A DNA stretch of 44,219 bases. Source: Crenothrix polyspora. GTDB taxonomy: Bacteria; Pseudomonadota; Gammaproteobacteria; Methylococcales; Methylomonadaceae. The DNA lies in the NCBI GenBank assembly GCA_945902915.1, contig CAMDNJ010000007.1:1-44219 (forward strand), given 5' to 3'. Position numbers and translations under genes: made by a program. The notes beneath the pieces were generated by a model. It did not search any database. It was not told the DNA's origin and saw nothing but the letters and a program-made list of their open reading frames with translations. Shown piece by piece: positions 36,671 to 44,219 of this stretch (position 1 is its first letter; every line of letters begins with the position of its first letter).

Positions 36671-36849
36671 ATATCCTTGACCATCTTAGCCTTAGCAAAA
36701 AGCATGGATCTTAATGTCATTGCCGAAGGGGCAGAAACCGAAGCTCAGGGTGATTTTTAGCACAACAAGGTTGTAATGACTTTCAGGGGCATTTGTTCGA
36801 AATAGCCATGCCTATAGCTCAATATGAAACGCAATTTTTGTATAACTAA
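36671..36849 (+). pseudogene. Frameshifted relic of an EAL domain
   Basis: Read on +, one frame gives ISLTILALAKSMDLNVIAEG then AETEAQGDF and stops at TAG 36758-36760. The frame one base earlier continues from 36757 as LAQQGCNDFQGHLFEIAMPI and ends at TAA 36847-36849. Together these match the C-terminal end of an EAL domain (AKSLGL.TIAEGVET...QGCD..QGYLF.KP). No upstream EAL or GGDEF sequence survives. It lies next to the 3' end of an intact GGDEF-EAL gene on the opposite strand. The remaining parts of the gap 36393-36670 show nothing recognisable. Confidence 0.8.
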
Positions 36850-36895
36850 ATCCAGTAGGTCGGGCAACGAGATTACCGTTAGCCAACTTAGCTAT

Positions 36896-39337
36896 CTACA
36901 CAGTTAATAAAGTCTCAACCTGCTCAGCTGTAATAGGTTTGCTAAACAAATAGCCCTGCATTTCGTCACATCCTTGCTCATGCAAATAGGTCTGTTGCTC
37001 TAGTGTTTCTACACCTTCGGCTATGGTTTTCAAGCCTAGGCTTTTTGCCAAGTTGATAATGGCAGTGACAATAAGCTTATCTTCTGAATCTATACAAATA
37101 TCACGCACAAAAGATTGGTCAATCTTAAGTTTATACACCTTAAATTTCTTTAAATAGGCTAGCGAAGAATAACCGGTACCAAAATCATCTATCGACATAA
37201 GTACCCCACTGCCATGTAAATTATCCATCATGTTAATGGCTTCTATTGGGCTTTGCATAGCCATACTTTCAGTTAATTCCAACTCCAAATACTGGGCGGG
37301 AAAATCTTCTTCTTCTAGTATGCGAGACACTAAATCCGGCAAATCCAGATGACGAAATTGCACGACAGAAAGATTAACTGCCATAATGATTGGCTTAAAA
37401 CCTGCCATCAACCATAATTTGGCTTGTTTTACAGCCTTTCTTAATACCCATTCACCTATTTCCATGATTAAGCCAGACTCTTCAGCAATAGGAATAAACT
37501 CCGCCGGCGAGACACTGCCAAATTCAGGGTGTTGCCAACGCAGTAAAGCTTCGACACCTATGATATGGCCGTCACTCAGAGAGATTTGAGGCTGATAATG
37601 CACTAACAATTGTCCTTCGTTAATTGCTTCACGTAAAGCGTTGAGCAACTGTAAATTGCGTGACAATCGTGCTTGCATTTGCGCCGTAAAGAATCGATAG
37701 CAATTGCGTCCATCATGTTTCGCTCTATACATGGCTGTGTCTGCGCTCTTTGAAAGCGTATCTAAATCATCACCATCTTCTGGAAAAACTGCAATACCAA
37801 TGGAGGCAGTGAGTGTTAGTGTATAGTTATCCAACTGATAAGGTAACACAATAGAATCTAGGATCTTCTGTGCCACATTCGAAGCACCTTGTTCATCTAT
37901 ACCAGGTAGCATCAAAATAAATTCATCCCCCCCTAAGCGTGTCACTGTATCTTCTTCACGTAGCAAAGTGGTGAGACGTTTTGCTAATTCAATTAATACG
38001 ATATCACCCATGTTATGACCCAGCGTATCATTTACGTCCTTGAAATGATCAAGATCAAGAAACATCACAACCAAGCGCCCATTGCTACGCTTAGCAAGAC
38101 TGAGGGCATATTTAAGATGATCATTCAATTGAATGCGGTTGGGTAAGCCAGTTAATGCATCAAAATTTGCCAGATAATGAATGCGCTCTACGGCGAGTTT
38201 TTGTTCTGTGATGTTTTCATAAATACCCAAGATACCGATGATTTCGTCAGCTTCATTCTGCAAGGGTACTTTAGAAGTACGTAACCAAACTTTGCCACCG
38301 TTAGCTGTGGTTTTCAATTCTTCATAAAAAAGCTTGGCTATACCTGAATTAATGATCTCAAGGTCGTCTAACCGATGAGCATCTGTTTGATCAATCCAAT
38401 TCAATTGATTATCTTGTTTGCCAATGATAGCTTGTACATTAGCCACACCCGCGTCTGCTGCAAAAGCCGGATTACATCCTAAATAATGTAAGGATTTATC
38501 TTTCCAAAAAATGCGCACGGGAGCGTTATCGATAATAGTCTTCAGCAAATGATGCGAGGCTGATAGTGAATTTTCAATCTGTTTACGAATACTGATGTCA
38601 TTAATAGTGGCTACAAAATGAGTGATTAGCCCCTGTTTATTTTTAACTGCGGCAATAGTAAACATTTCAGGATAATCTTGACCATTTCTGCGTCTAGACC
38701 AGATTTCTCCTTGCCATTTTCCTGTTTCATTAACGGTAATCCACATGTCGGCGTATAGCGAGGTATTTGTACTCCAAGAACTTAATACACGCAAATTAAG
38801 GCCAATTATTTCTGTCACAGAATAACCCGTGATTTCTGCAAATGATTTATTAACTTGCAATATGATACCGTTGGCATCGGTAATGAGCATACCCTCTAAG
38901 GATTCGAAAGCGGTTGCGGCAATTCTAAGTTGTTGATCGGTATGTTGTTGCTGTACTAATAATTGTTTATTAAGCAATGCTTGTTTGATAGCTGTAGGTA
39001 GCCTAGTCATTCTATCTTTGATAATGTAATCACTAGCACCGTTCTTTAAAGTTTCTACGGCTATGTCTTCACCCATGCTACCGGTAACAAAAATAAAAGG
39101 CGTAAAGGGAGCTAGTTCTTGGGCGATGACCAGCGCCTGCATGCCATCAAAACTAGGTAACTTAAAATCACCCAAAATTATAGACGGATTAAATTCTTGC
39201 AAGCCACGAACATACTGATCATGGGACTCTACCCGTTGGCAAATGAAGCTTATGCCGGCTTTACGCAACACATACTCAACCAATTCGCCATCGGTAGCGC
39301 TATCTTCTAGATGTAATATACGCAGGGGCTTAGCCAT
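36896..39337 (-). CDS. REC-PAS-PAS-GGDEF-EAL cyclic-di-GMP regulator
   Basis: This is an 813-residue soluble protein. Residues 5-122 form a receiver domain with phospho-acceptor D57 (ILGDFKLP). Two PAS domains cover about 135-252 and 260-378. The GGDEF domain (385-550) has the intact motif GGDEF at 469-473 and an I-site RxxD (R460-D463) five residues upstream. The EAL domain (565-813) has E596 in VEALLRW, NLS at 655, E687, DDFGTG (717-722) and IAEGVET, so both activities look intact. It likely sets the c-di-GMP level in response to the kinase two genes upstream. It starts 9 bases after the response regulator gene. Confidence 0.93.
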   Translation of the reverse strand: MAKPLRILHLEDSATDGELVEYVLRKAGISFICQRVESHDQYVRGLQEFNPSIILGDFKLPSFDGMQALVIAQELAPFTPFIFVTGSMGEDIAVETLKNGASDYIIKDRMTRLPTAIKQALLNKQLLVQQQHTDQQLRIAATAFESLEGMLITDANGIILQVNKSFAEITGYSVTEIIGLNLRVLSSWSTNTSLYADMWITVNETGKWQGEIWSRRRNGQDYPEMFTIAAVKNKQGLITHFVATINDISIRKQIENSLSASHHLLKTIIDNAPVRIFWKDKSLHYLGCNPAFAADAGVANVQAIIGKQDNQLNWIDQTDAHRLDDLEIINSGIAKLFYEELKTTANGGKVWLRTSKVPLQNEADEIIGILGIYENITEQKLAVERIHYLANFDALTGLPNRIQLNDHLKYALSLAKRSNGRLVVMFLDLDHFKDVNDTLGHNMGDIVLIELAKRLTTLLREEDTVTRLGGDEFILMLPGIDEQGASNVAQKILDSIVLPYQLDNYTLTLTASIGIAVFPEDGDDLDTLSKSADTAMYRAKHDGRNCYRFFTAQMQARLSRNLQLLNALREAINEGQLLVHYQPQISLSDGHIIGVEALLRWQHPEFGSVSPAEFIPIAEESGLIMEIGEWVLRKAVKQAKLWLMAGFKPIIMAVNLSVVQFRHLDLPDLVSRILEEEDFPAQYLELELTESMAMQSPIEAINMMDNLHGSGVLMSIDDFGTGYSSLAYLKKFKVYKLKIDQSFVRDICIDSEDKLIVTAIINLAKSLGLKTIAEGVETLEQQTYLHEQGCDEMQGYLFSKPITAEQVETLLTV

Positions 39338-39346
39338 CTAGGTTGC

Positions 39347-39796
39347 TCATGAAACAGGACAGACTTTATTGATGACTAGCCAATAAAAGCCTAGGTCTGC
39401 GACCGTCTTGGCAAAGTCATCAAATTCAACAGGCTTACTAACAAAACTATTAACACCCAATTCGTAACTGGCCACCATATCAGAATCTTCTGTAGATGAG
39501 GTCATTACTACCACCGGTATCATTCGTGTAGTCTCGTTAGCACGCATGGCCTTAAGTACTTCCAGACCATCTAACTTAGGTAGACGTAAATCTAATAATA
39601 TAAGCTTAGGAATATGACTTCTGGCATAATTAGTATACTCACCTCGCCCAAACAAGAAATCCAATGCTTCTTCACCATCTTTAACCCAGACTAGATTATT
39701 GGCTAAATTATATTTTTTAAGCGCACGTATGGTAAGTTCGGCATCGGCGGGATTGTCTTCTACCAACAGAATATTGACATCATTATTCATTATCAA
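39347..39796 (-). CDS. Single-domain response regulator (Rcp1-like CheY)
   Basis: This is a 149-residue receiver-only protein. [20 protein letters not shown] gives the acidic pocket, LILLDLRLP the phospho-acceptor D69, VVMTSS the switch Thr/Ser, and FVSKPVEF the conserved Lys. The longer C-terminal tail ([11 protein letters not shown]) is typical of phytochrome-partner Rcp1-like regulators. The start lies 14 bp inside the end of the histidine kinase gene and the stop is 9 bases from the GGDEF-EAL gene. It probably relays phosphate from the kinase, perhaps to or alongside the REC domain of the next gene. Confidence 0.92.
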   Translation of the reverse strand: MIMNNDVNILLVEDNPADAELTIRALKKYNLANNLVWVKDGEEALDFLFGRGEYTNYARSHIPKLILLDLRLPKLDGLEVLKAMRANETTRMIPVVVMTSSTEDSDMVASYELGVNSFVSKPVEFDDFAKTVADLGFYWLVINKVCPVS

Positions 39797-41690
39797 AATC
39801 CTTAAATTGATTACAGTTGGTCTCTGGTGGCAAAGTAAAACAGAAAGTTGCTCCCTGATTTGGTTTGCTCACTGCCCAAACTCTACCACCGTGTTTAATG
39901 ATAAATCGCTTCACAATGGCAAGACCGACTCCGGTACCTTCAAACTCTGTCATGCTATGCAAGCGCTGAAAGAGTCCAAATAATTTATTAGAATATTGCA
40001 TATCAAAGCCTACCCCATTATCTTGCACAGAATAAACATTTTCTATGCCATTTTTATAACCCGTTAACTCGATTAGCGCAGAGTCACAACCTCTGGTGAA
40101 TTTAATCGCATTACTGAGCAGGTTCTGTAGCACTTCACGAATAGCGGTGGTATCGGCGCAGGCAACTGGCAAGTCCATCAAGCGAAAATCTATAGTGCGT
40201 CCAACTCTATCTGCCGCCAATTCATTCCACACCTCTTGTGCCAGCATTTTCATATCAATAAAGTTGAGTTGCATTTCCAGCCGATTGGCTCTGGATAAAA
40301 ACAAAATATCATCAATTAACTGACCCATTTTCTTAGCATTATCACTCACTATTTTGAAGAGACGTTGACCTTCTTCATCCAATATAGTTGCATATTCCTC
40401 GCGCAAGATGGTAGTAAAGCCATGAATGGCTCTTAAGGGTGCGCGTAAATCATGAGAAACACAATAACTGAAGTTTTCAAGGTCATTATTGAGTTGACGT
40501 AATTCATCTTCGATTTGTTTTGTTTTAGTCACATCCCTAGCTAAGGCCAATACGCCGACCACAGCGCCATATTGATCCCGAAACACATTGGCGTTGAAAA
40601 ACACTTCAGTGATCTTGCCAGATCTATGACGCATAATTAGTGCATAATCGCTAATAGAACCTTGACTAAAGGCCTGCATGTAGGCAACTCTGGCCTGTTT
40701 AGGCTCGGTAAAATAACCGCAAAAGTCACTACCGATGAGTTGATTTCGTTTTACGCCCGTCATTAGCTCGGCTGCCTTATTCACATCCATAATATTGCCT
40801 TGCGCACTAATAGTGATCAAAGGATCAAGACTCGCTTCAACCAGACTCCTAGCGTAGTTAGCGCTGGTTTGTAGTTGTTGCTCTGCTAAGATACGTGCAG
40901 TGATGTCTCGGGTAATATTGCAATAACCATTTAATTGACAACAATCATCATATAAAGGAGAGATGATGACATTAGCTATAAATTTAGAATCATCTTTACG
41001 TACCCGCCAGCTTTCTACTTCAAAGCGTCCTTCTGTTTTAGCTATTAATAATTCAGCTTCGGGTTTACCCTGATCAAGGTCGTCTTGTGTATAAAGCTTA
41101 GAAAAATGTCTGCCAATAATTTCTTCTGCTTCATAACCTTTAATGCGTTCAGCACCTATATTCCAACTAGTGATATAGCCGTTAGGATCTAAGATAAATA
41201 TGGCATAATCTTTAACATTATCAACCAAGGTCGTAAAACGCAATTCGCTTGCTTTTAAGGCATTTTCTGCTCGTTTGCGTTCAGTGATATCGCGAGTGAT
41301 TTTGCTATAGCCCTTTAATTGCCCCTCTTCATCGTATAAGGGCCTAATAACCACATTGGCCATAAATAGGCTACCATCTTTACGCACCCGCCAAGACTCT
41401 TCTTCAAAGCGTCCTTCTGTTTTAGCTACTAATAACTCAGTGTCGGGTTTGCCTTTATCAAGATTATCTTGTGTATAAAACTTAGAAAAATGTTGTCCAA
41501 TTATTTCTTCTACTTGATAGCCTTTAATGCGTTCAGCACCTTTATTCCAACTGACAATATAGCCATTAGGGTCTAGCATAATAATGGCATAATCTTTGAT
41601 GCCATTGACCAAGTTACTATAAAGAAACTCACTGGCTCTCAGGTTATTTTCTGCTTGTCTGAGCTCGATCTGTTCAGAAGATTTATTCAT
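39783..41690 (-). CDS. Cytoplasmic hybrid-PAS sensor histidine kinase
   Basis: This is a 635-residue protein without membrane segments. Three PAS domains lie at about 22-138, 150-266 and 275-390. The first two are close copies of each other (offset 128 residues). HisKA has the phospho-acceptor H413 in [17 protein letters not shown]. HATPase_c follows with the N box [10 protein letters not shown] (523-532), DNGVGFD (557-563) and [12 protein letters not shown]. No GAF/PHY chromophore domain is present, although kinase and regulator type resemble phytochrome pairs. The PAS ligand, possibly a redox cofactor, cannot be read. It heads the three-gene signalling operon. Confidence 0.92.
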   Translation of the reverse strand: MNKSSEQIELRQAENNLRASEFLYSNLVNGIKDYAIIMLDPNGYIVSWNKGAERIKGYQVEEIIGQHFSKFYTQDNLDKGKPDTELLVAKTEGRFEEESWRVRKDGSLFMANVVIRPLYDEEGQLKGYSKITRDITERKRAENALKASELRFTTLVDNVKDYAIFILDPNGYITSWNIGAERIKGYEAEEIIGRHFSKLYTQDDLDQGKPEAELLIAKTEGRFEVESWRVRKDDSKFIANVIISPLYDDCCQLNGYCNITRDITARILAEQQLQTSANYARSLVEASLDPLITISAQGNIMDVNKAAELMTGVKRNQLIGSDFCGYFTEPKQARVAYMQAFSQGSISDYALIMRHRSGKITEVFFNANVFRDQYGAVVGVLALARDVTKTKQIEDELRQLNNDLENFSYCVSHDLRAPLRAIHGFTTILREEYATILDEEGQRLFKIVSDNAKKMGQLIDDILFLSRANRLEMQLNFIDMKMLAQEVWNELAADRVGRTIDFRLMDLPVACADTTAIREVLQNLLSNAIKFTRGCDSALIELTGYKNGIENVYSVQDNGVGFDMQYSNKLFGLFQRLHSMTEFEGTGVGLAIVKRFIIKHGGRVWAVSKPNQGATFCFTLPPETNCNQFKDFDNE

Positions 41691-41945
41691 ACTCAGACTA
41701 CACCACAGGGCTTTTGAGACTTTAAAGTCTATTGAAACTGCAAATTTTATGTCGAGTATAGTACCGATACCAAAAACTTTATATCCGTAGAAATACGTAC
41801 TTGAGGTCTTTTTGAGCGGCTATTTGTAAGGTAGTCATTGCAAGGTTTTATAATTAGTCCACTTTGAATACTATTAACGCAGCAAAATCAGGTGTGAAAA
41901 GCAAATCGTTTGATTATAGTCCTCTAACTAAATGCTGCTCAGCCT

Positions 41946-43259
41946 TTATTCGGCTAATACATTAACCTCTGCAAAGCCGCCACCTGGTGTGCGAAAATTG
42001 GTGGTTTGTCCTTGGTAAAGCCTAGCACTGATTAATTGGCTATGGCCTTTGTAGACATAATGGCGTAAATCTAATTTGAATTCCACTAGCTCATGATCAA
42101 TTTCCACAATCAACTGGCTAGGTTGCACTAAGGTTTGAGCAACATAGTTAGCTGTTAATATGTCGCTAAACACACGTTTTGTTAACTTGTCGCCACGATA
42201 AGTGGCTTTACTGCCATAGCCCTTAGCGGGTTTAAAAAATAACTGCTTGCGCTTAGCCCATAAGGCATCGGCATCACTAGGCTTTACCTGTGCGGTATGA
42301 GCTATACCCGCTAGTAATAGCGCTCTGGTTTTTGCCTCCACGCCCAACTTTATTAATTCGGCTTCATCACTCAATACCACCAGATTGCGTTTATCGGCAT
42401 ATAAAGCGTGCGCTCTTGGGTGCGGAGTCAGCACGACCGAAGTCGCTAAATAAGCCGCTAATAAACTGTGCTGAGAAGTGGCTTCTAAAGCAAAGTCGGT
42501 TAAGCGATTGTAAACGAGATCTATACGTTGCAATCCATGCCATAACGCGCCGTCATGATAAGTTAACTCATTAGGATCACAAATAACCGTCTGTATAGCA
42601 TGTTGCTCAAAGAGTTTTTTAAATAACAGAAACTCGGGCAACATATATTGACTGGCAGGGTTTTCATCAACTATAGCAATCGTTTGTAATAGTTGTGTGC
42701 CGCGTTCGGCTTGCCATTCCTCTAGGAACATATTTACAAAAGTCTGCTCTACCGTTGCGCTACTGCTGTCAAGTGTTAAAAGCTGTGTACTAACTTGTCG
42801 CTGACTGCGCACTAATAGTGCGTTTATTAATGCCCCACCGGCATTACTGTTAATTTCTATTAGCTTGGGTTCTACACCCTCTAAATGAAAATCATAGCCA
42901 AAAAACACGCCTAGAGCGAGTGGTTGATAATGGGCAAGCTCTGGCGCGTAGCTTAAAACACGTTGTTGATAGGCTGGCATGGCTATTACCGTTTCTATTG
43001 CCGTAATAATGTCACGCTGTTTTTGTAAGCACTTTTCACTCACATACACGCCAACTTTTGCCAACATGTTGGGGCGTTCATTGACTATCATGCCATAGAG
43101 GATTCCATCATCACCTTGCTGAATGAGTGTTTCACGCAGTGCCTGCTGATTTAGCACTGTATACTGATTTAGTTGATTAAGTGCCTCGATACTTGGCTCA
43201 GTAGTTGACGCGTATTGTTCTTTCATAGCCTCTATTATCATAAAAAACCCATAGGGCAA
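41946..43259 (-). CDS. ATP-grasp-like protein of unknown function
   Basis: This 437-residue cytoplasmic protein has features of ATP-grasp ligases: LIEINSNAGGALIN (about 133-146), LFFKPAKGYGSKATYRGD with the P-loop-like lysine and glycines, and near the end ISARLYQGQTTNFRTPGGGF, resembling the Mg-binding C-terminal part. GYDFHLEG and DLVYNRLTDFALE are further conserved-looking blocks. The substrate is unknown; peptide-like or amino-acid ligation is typical of the fold. ATG codons at 43259, 43241 and 43226 are all possible; the third follows AGAGG but too closely, so the start is unsettled. No enzyme partner is adjacent. Confidence 0.65.
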   Translation of the reverse strand: MPYGFFMIIEAMKEQYASTTEPSIEALNQLNQYTVLNQQALRETLIQQGDDGILYGMIVNERPNMLAKVGVYVSEKCLQKQRDIITAIETVIAMPAYQQRVLSYAPELAHYQPLALGVFFGYDFHLEGVEPKLIEINSNAGGALINALLVRSQRQVSTQLLTLDSSSATVEQTFVNMFLEEWQAERGTQLLQTIAIVDENPASQYMLPEFLLFKKLFEQHAIQTVICDPNELTYHDGALWHGLQRIDLVYNRLTDFALEATSQHSLLAAYLATSVVLTPHPRAHALYADKRNLVVLSDEAELIKLGVEAKTRALLLAGIAHTAQVKPSDADALWAKRKQLFFKPAKGYGSKATYRGDKLTKRVFSDILTANYVAQTLVQPSQLIVEIDHELVEFKLDLRHYVYKGHSQLISARLYQGQTTNFRTPGGGFAEVNVLAE

Positions 43260-43426
43260 GCCCTACTATTAATATAAAATTATACCGTCTTGAAATCTTA
43301 GTCACTATATTCTCTTGGCTGTAAGCTTTCGTTCTACTATTCAACTGTTATGCTAATCTGCACTATTGTTATGATATTCATATTTTGCTAGCATGGTCGA
43401 TGTTATTTAACTCATAGCCAATTATA

Positions 43427-43624
43427 ATGACTAATACACTTAAAGCATGTGATCTTTGCGGTTTAACTGTGGATATTTCTGGTTTTACCTTAAAAACAAA
43501 AGAAGGACTTAGTAAGTCGTTTTGTTGCGAAGGTTGCAAAAGTATTTTTCAATTATTAAATGAAGAACAATTAATAGAACCTTCTGAACAAGAAGTTGAA
43601 TTAAACCCCGAAGTTAAGTACTAG
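43427..43624 (+). CDS. Small Cys-rich metal-binding protein, P-type ATPase N-terminal type
   Basis: This 65-residue protein reads KACDLCGLTVDISGF then SKSFCCEGCKSIFQLL. The CxxCGL and FCCxGC pairs are the metal-binding module found at the N-terminus of CcoI/FixI-type copper ATPases; here it is a free-standing protein with an acidic tail (EPSEQEVELNPEVKY). Similar stand-alone proteins could shuttle or sense copper. It has a separate + strand start 167 bases from the ATP-grasp gene and is followed directly by a perfect palindrome. Confidence 0.75.
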   Translation: MTNTLKACDLCGLTVDISGFTLKTKEGLSKSFCCEGCKSIFQLLNEEQLIEPSEQEVELNPEVKY

Positions 43625-43646
43625 CACTAGTACTAGTACTAGTGCT
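43623..43646. repeat. Perfect 24-bp palindrome made of ACTAGT units
   Basis: AGCACTAGTACT joined to its exact reverse complement AGTACTAGTGCT starts just after the TAG stop codon of the Cys-rich protein gene (43622-43624 region). It contains three ACTAGT units and has no T-run. It could be a protein-binding site, a transcript end structure or a repeat. Confidence 0.8.
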
Positions 43647-43773
43647 ATAAAACTAATCCTGAAATCTATCTGTCGTTTGATGCCTTGATGAGTTAAATAC
43701 CCATCATTATTTGTTATATTTCTTAGGTAATGTTATTTTACAAGAAACATTATAATTAATAAGGCAATCAGCT

Positions 43774-44219
43774 ATGCATTCGGATACCCAAATACCTATT
43801 GCAGATTCTTGCAAAGATGCTTTGAAACATATTCTTGATGAGGTCACTGAGCTACGACTTGCCATAGACGTCAAGGCGAATGAACGGCTGAAAAAATATC
43901 CACTAAACGGTCATACAGATACTATTTCCTTCAGCGCCTGCAATCTTGCGCATTATCTTGCCATGCGACAGTTTGATTTACGGCATTTACAAGATCGTTT
44001 ATCTCATGCCAGCTTAACATCGCTAGGCAGAGCGGAAGGCTCAGTATTATCAACGTTAGATTCTTTAATCGATATATTGCAGAGGGCCACAGCCTCGCAA
44101 TACGTGCCCAATGAACATAGTCGTCACTTATGCTATACACAAGGACAGCAATTACTGGATCAGCATACTATTGAATTATTTGGGCCTTTTCGTAAACATT
44201 GTAAAACCCATGTGATGGT
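43774..44219 (+). CDS. pyk: Atypical pyruvate kinase, N-terminal part (runs off the window)
   Basis: The frame opens at ATG 43774 and is still open at the right edge, giving about 148 residues. The sequence includes SACNLAHYLAMRQFDLRHL, SLGRAEGSVLSTLDSLIDIL and LLDQHTIELFGPFRKHCKTH. These match the N-terminal extension of a group of long bacterial pyruvate kinases (NLLHYLALR..DLR.LQ, SSLGRAE..VL.TLDA, then TxxLLGP and VRIMVT entering the barrel). The catalytic barrel is not in the window, so the enzyme call rests on this extension. An AAGG lies about 10 bases upstream. If correct it links glycogen and lower glycolysis in this cell. Confidence 0.7.
   Translation, partial: MHSDTQIPIADSCKDALKHILDEVTELRLAIDVKANERLKKYPLNGHTDTISFSACNLAHYLAMRQFDLRHLQDRLSHASLTSLGRAEGSVLSTLDSLIDILQRATASQYVPNEHSRHLCYTQGQQLLDQHTIELFGPFRKHCKTHVM

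Noticed and set aside
39783-41690. Bacteriophytochrome call for the sensor kinase
   Set aside because: The regulator pair resembles phytochrome systems, but there is no GAF/PHY region and no bilin-binding Cys context; only PAS domains precede HisKA.
1-44219. CRISPR array or prophage
   Set aside because: No regularly spaced direct repeats of CRISPR type, no cas genes, and no phage structural or integrase genes were seen. The tRNA-Arg gene has no visible attachment-site copy nearby.

Overview
The window looks like a chromosomal piece of an AT-rich gammaproteobacterium, most likely a methanotroph of the order Methylococcales (Methylobacter/Crenothrix-like). The basis is indirect: the glycogen genes, an exosortase-type glycosyltransferase, a bacterial GH17 membrane protein, an SmbP-like protein, an atypical pyruvate kinase N-terminus, and several families of short palindromic intergenic repeats. 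The genus is an inference, not something read directly.

Layout. Bases 1-537 hold the 3' end of an IS3-type transposase and a nest of intergenic repeats. Bases 538-18565 are a surface-polysaccharide locus. It has a UDP-glucuronate 4-epimerase on +. On - are Wzm/Wzt ABC export genes, a methyltransferase, three GT2 and three GT4 glycosyltransferases, a GT-A-like protein, a polysaccharide deacetylase, UDP-glucose dehydrogenase and two unknown proteins, with radC lodged inside. The logic is UDP-Glc to UDP-GlcA to UDP-GalA, chain assembly on the cytoplasmic face, modification, then ABC export directed by the Wzt C-terminal domain.

Bases 18779-26618 are mostly unlinked single genes: a family 5 uracil-DNA glycosylase, a GH17/membrane glucan protein, a VOC protein, a POT transporter, a small internally duplicated membrane protein, tRNA-Arg(UCG), an MFS transporter and a CDF metal exporter. 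A structured 163-bp element lies at 21592-21754.

Bases 26845-35451 are a glycogen locus. glgC (+) diverges from a - strand series glgB, glgA, an EEP-superfamily protein with two tandem CBM21-like domains, and a two-HKD phospholipase-D-like protein. The last two overlap by 14 bp. This pairing of glycogen-binding modules with phosphoesterase/nuclease folds inside a glg operon is the most interesting system in the window.

Bases 36002-41690 hold an SmbP-like secreted protein with its own terminator, a frameshifted EAL-domain relic, and a tight - strand signalling operon (PAS histidine kinase, single-domain response regulator, REC-PAS-GGDEF-EAL protein). Bases 41946-44219 hold an ATP-grasp-like protein of unknown role, a 65-residue Cys-rich metal-site protein followed by a perfect 24-bp palindrome, and the start of an atypical pyruvate kinase running off the end.
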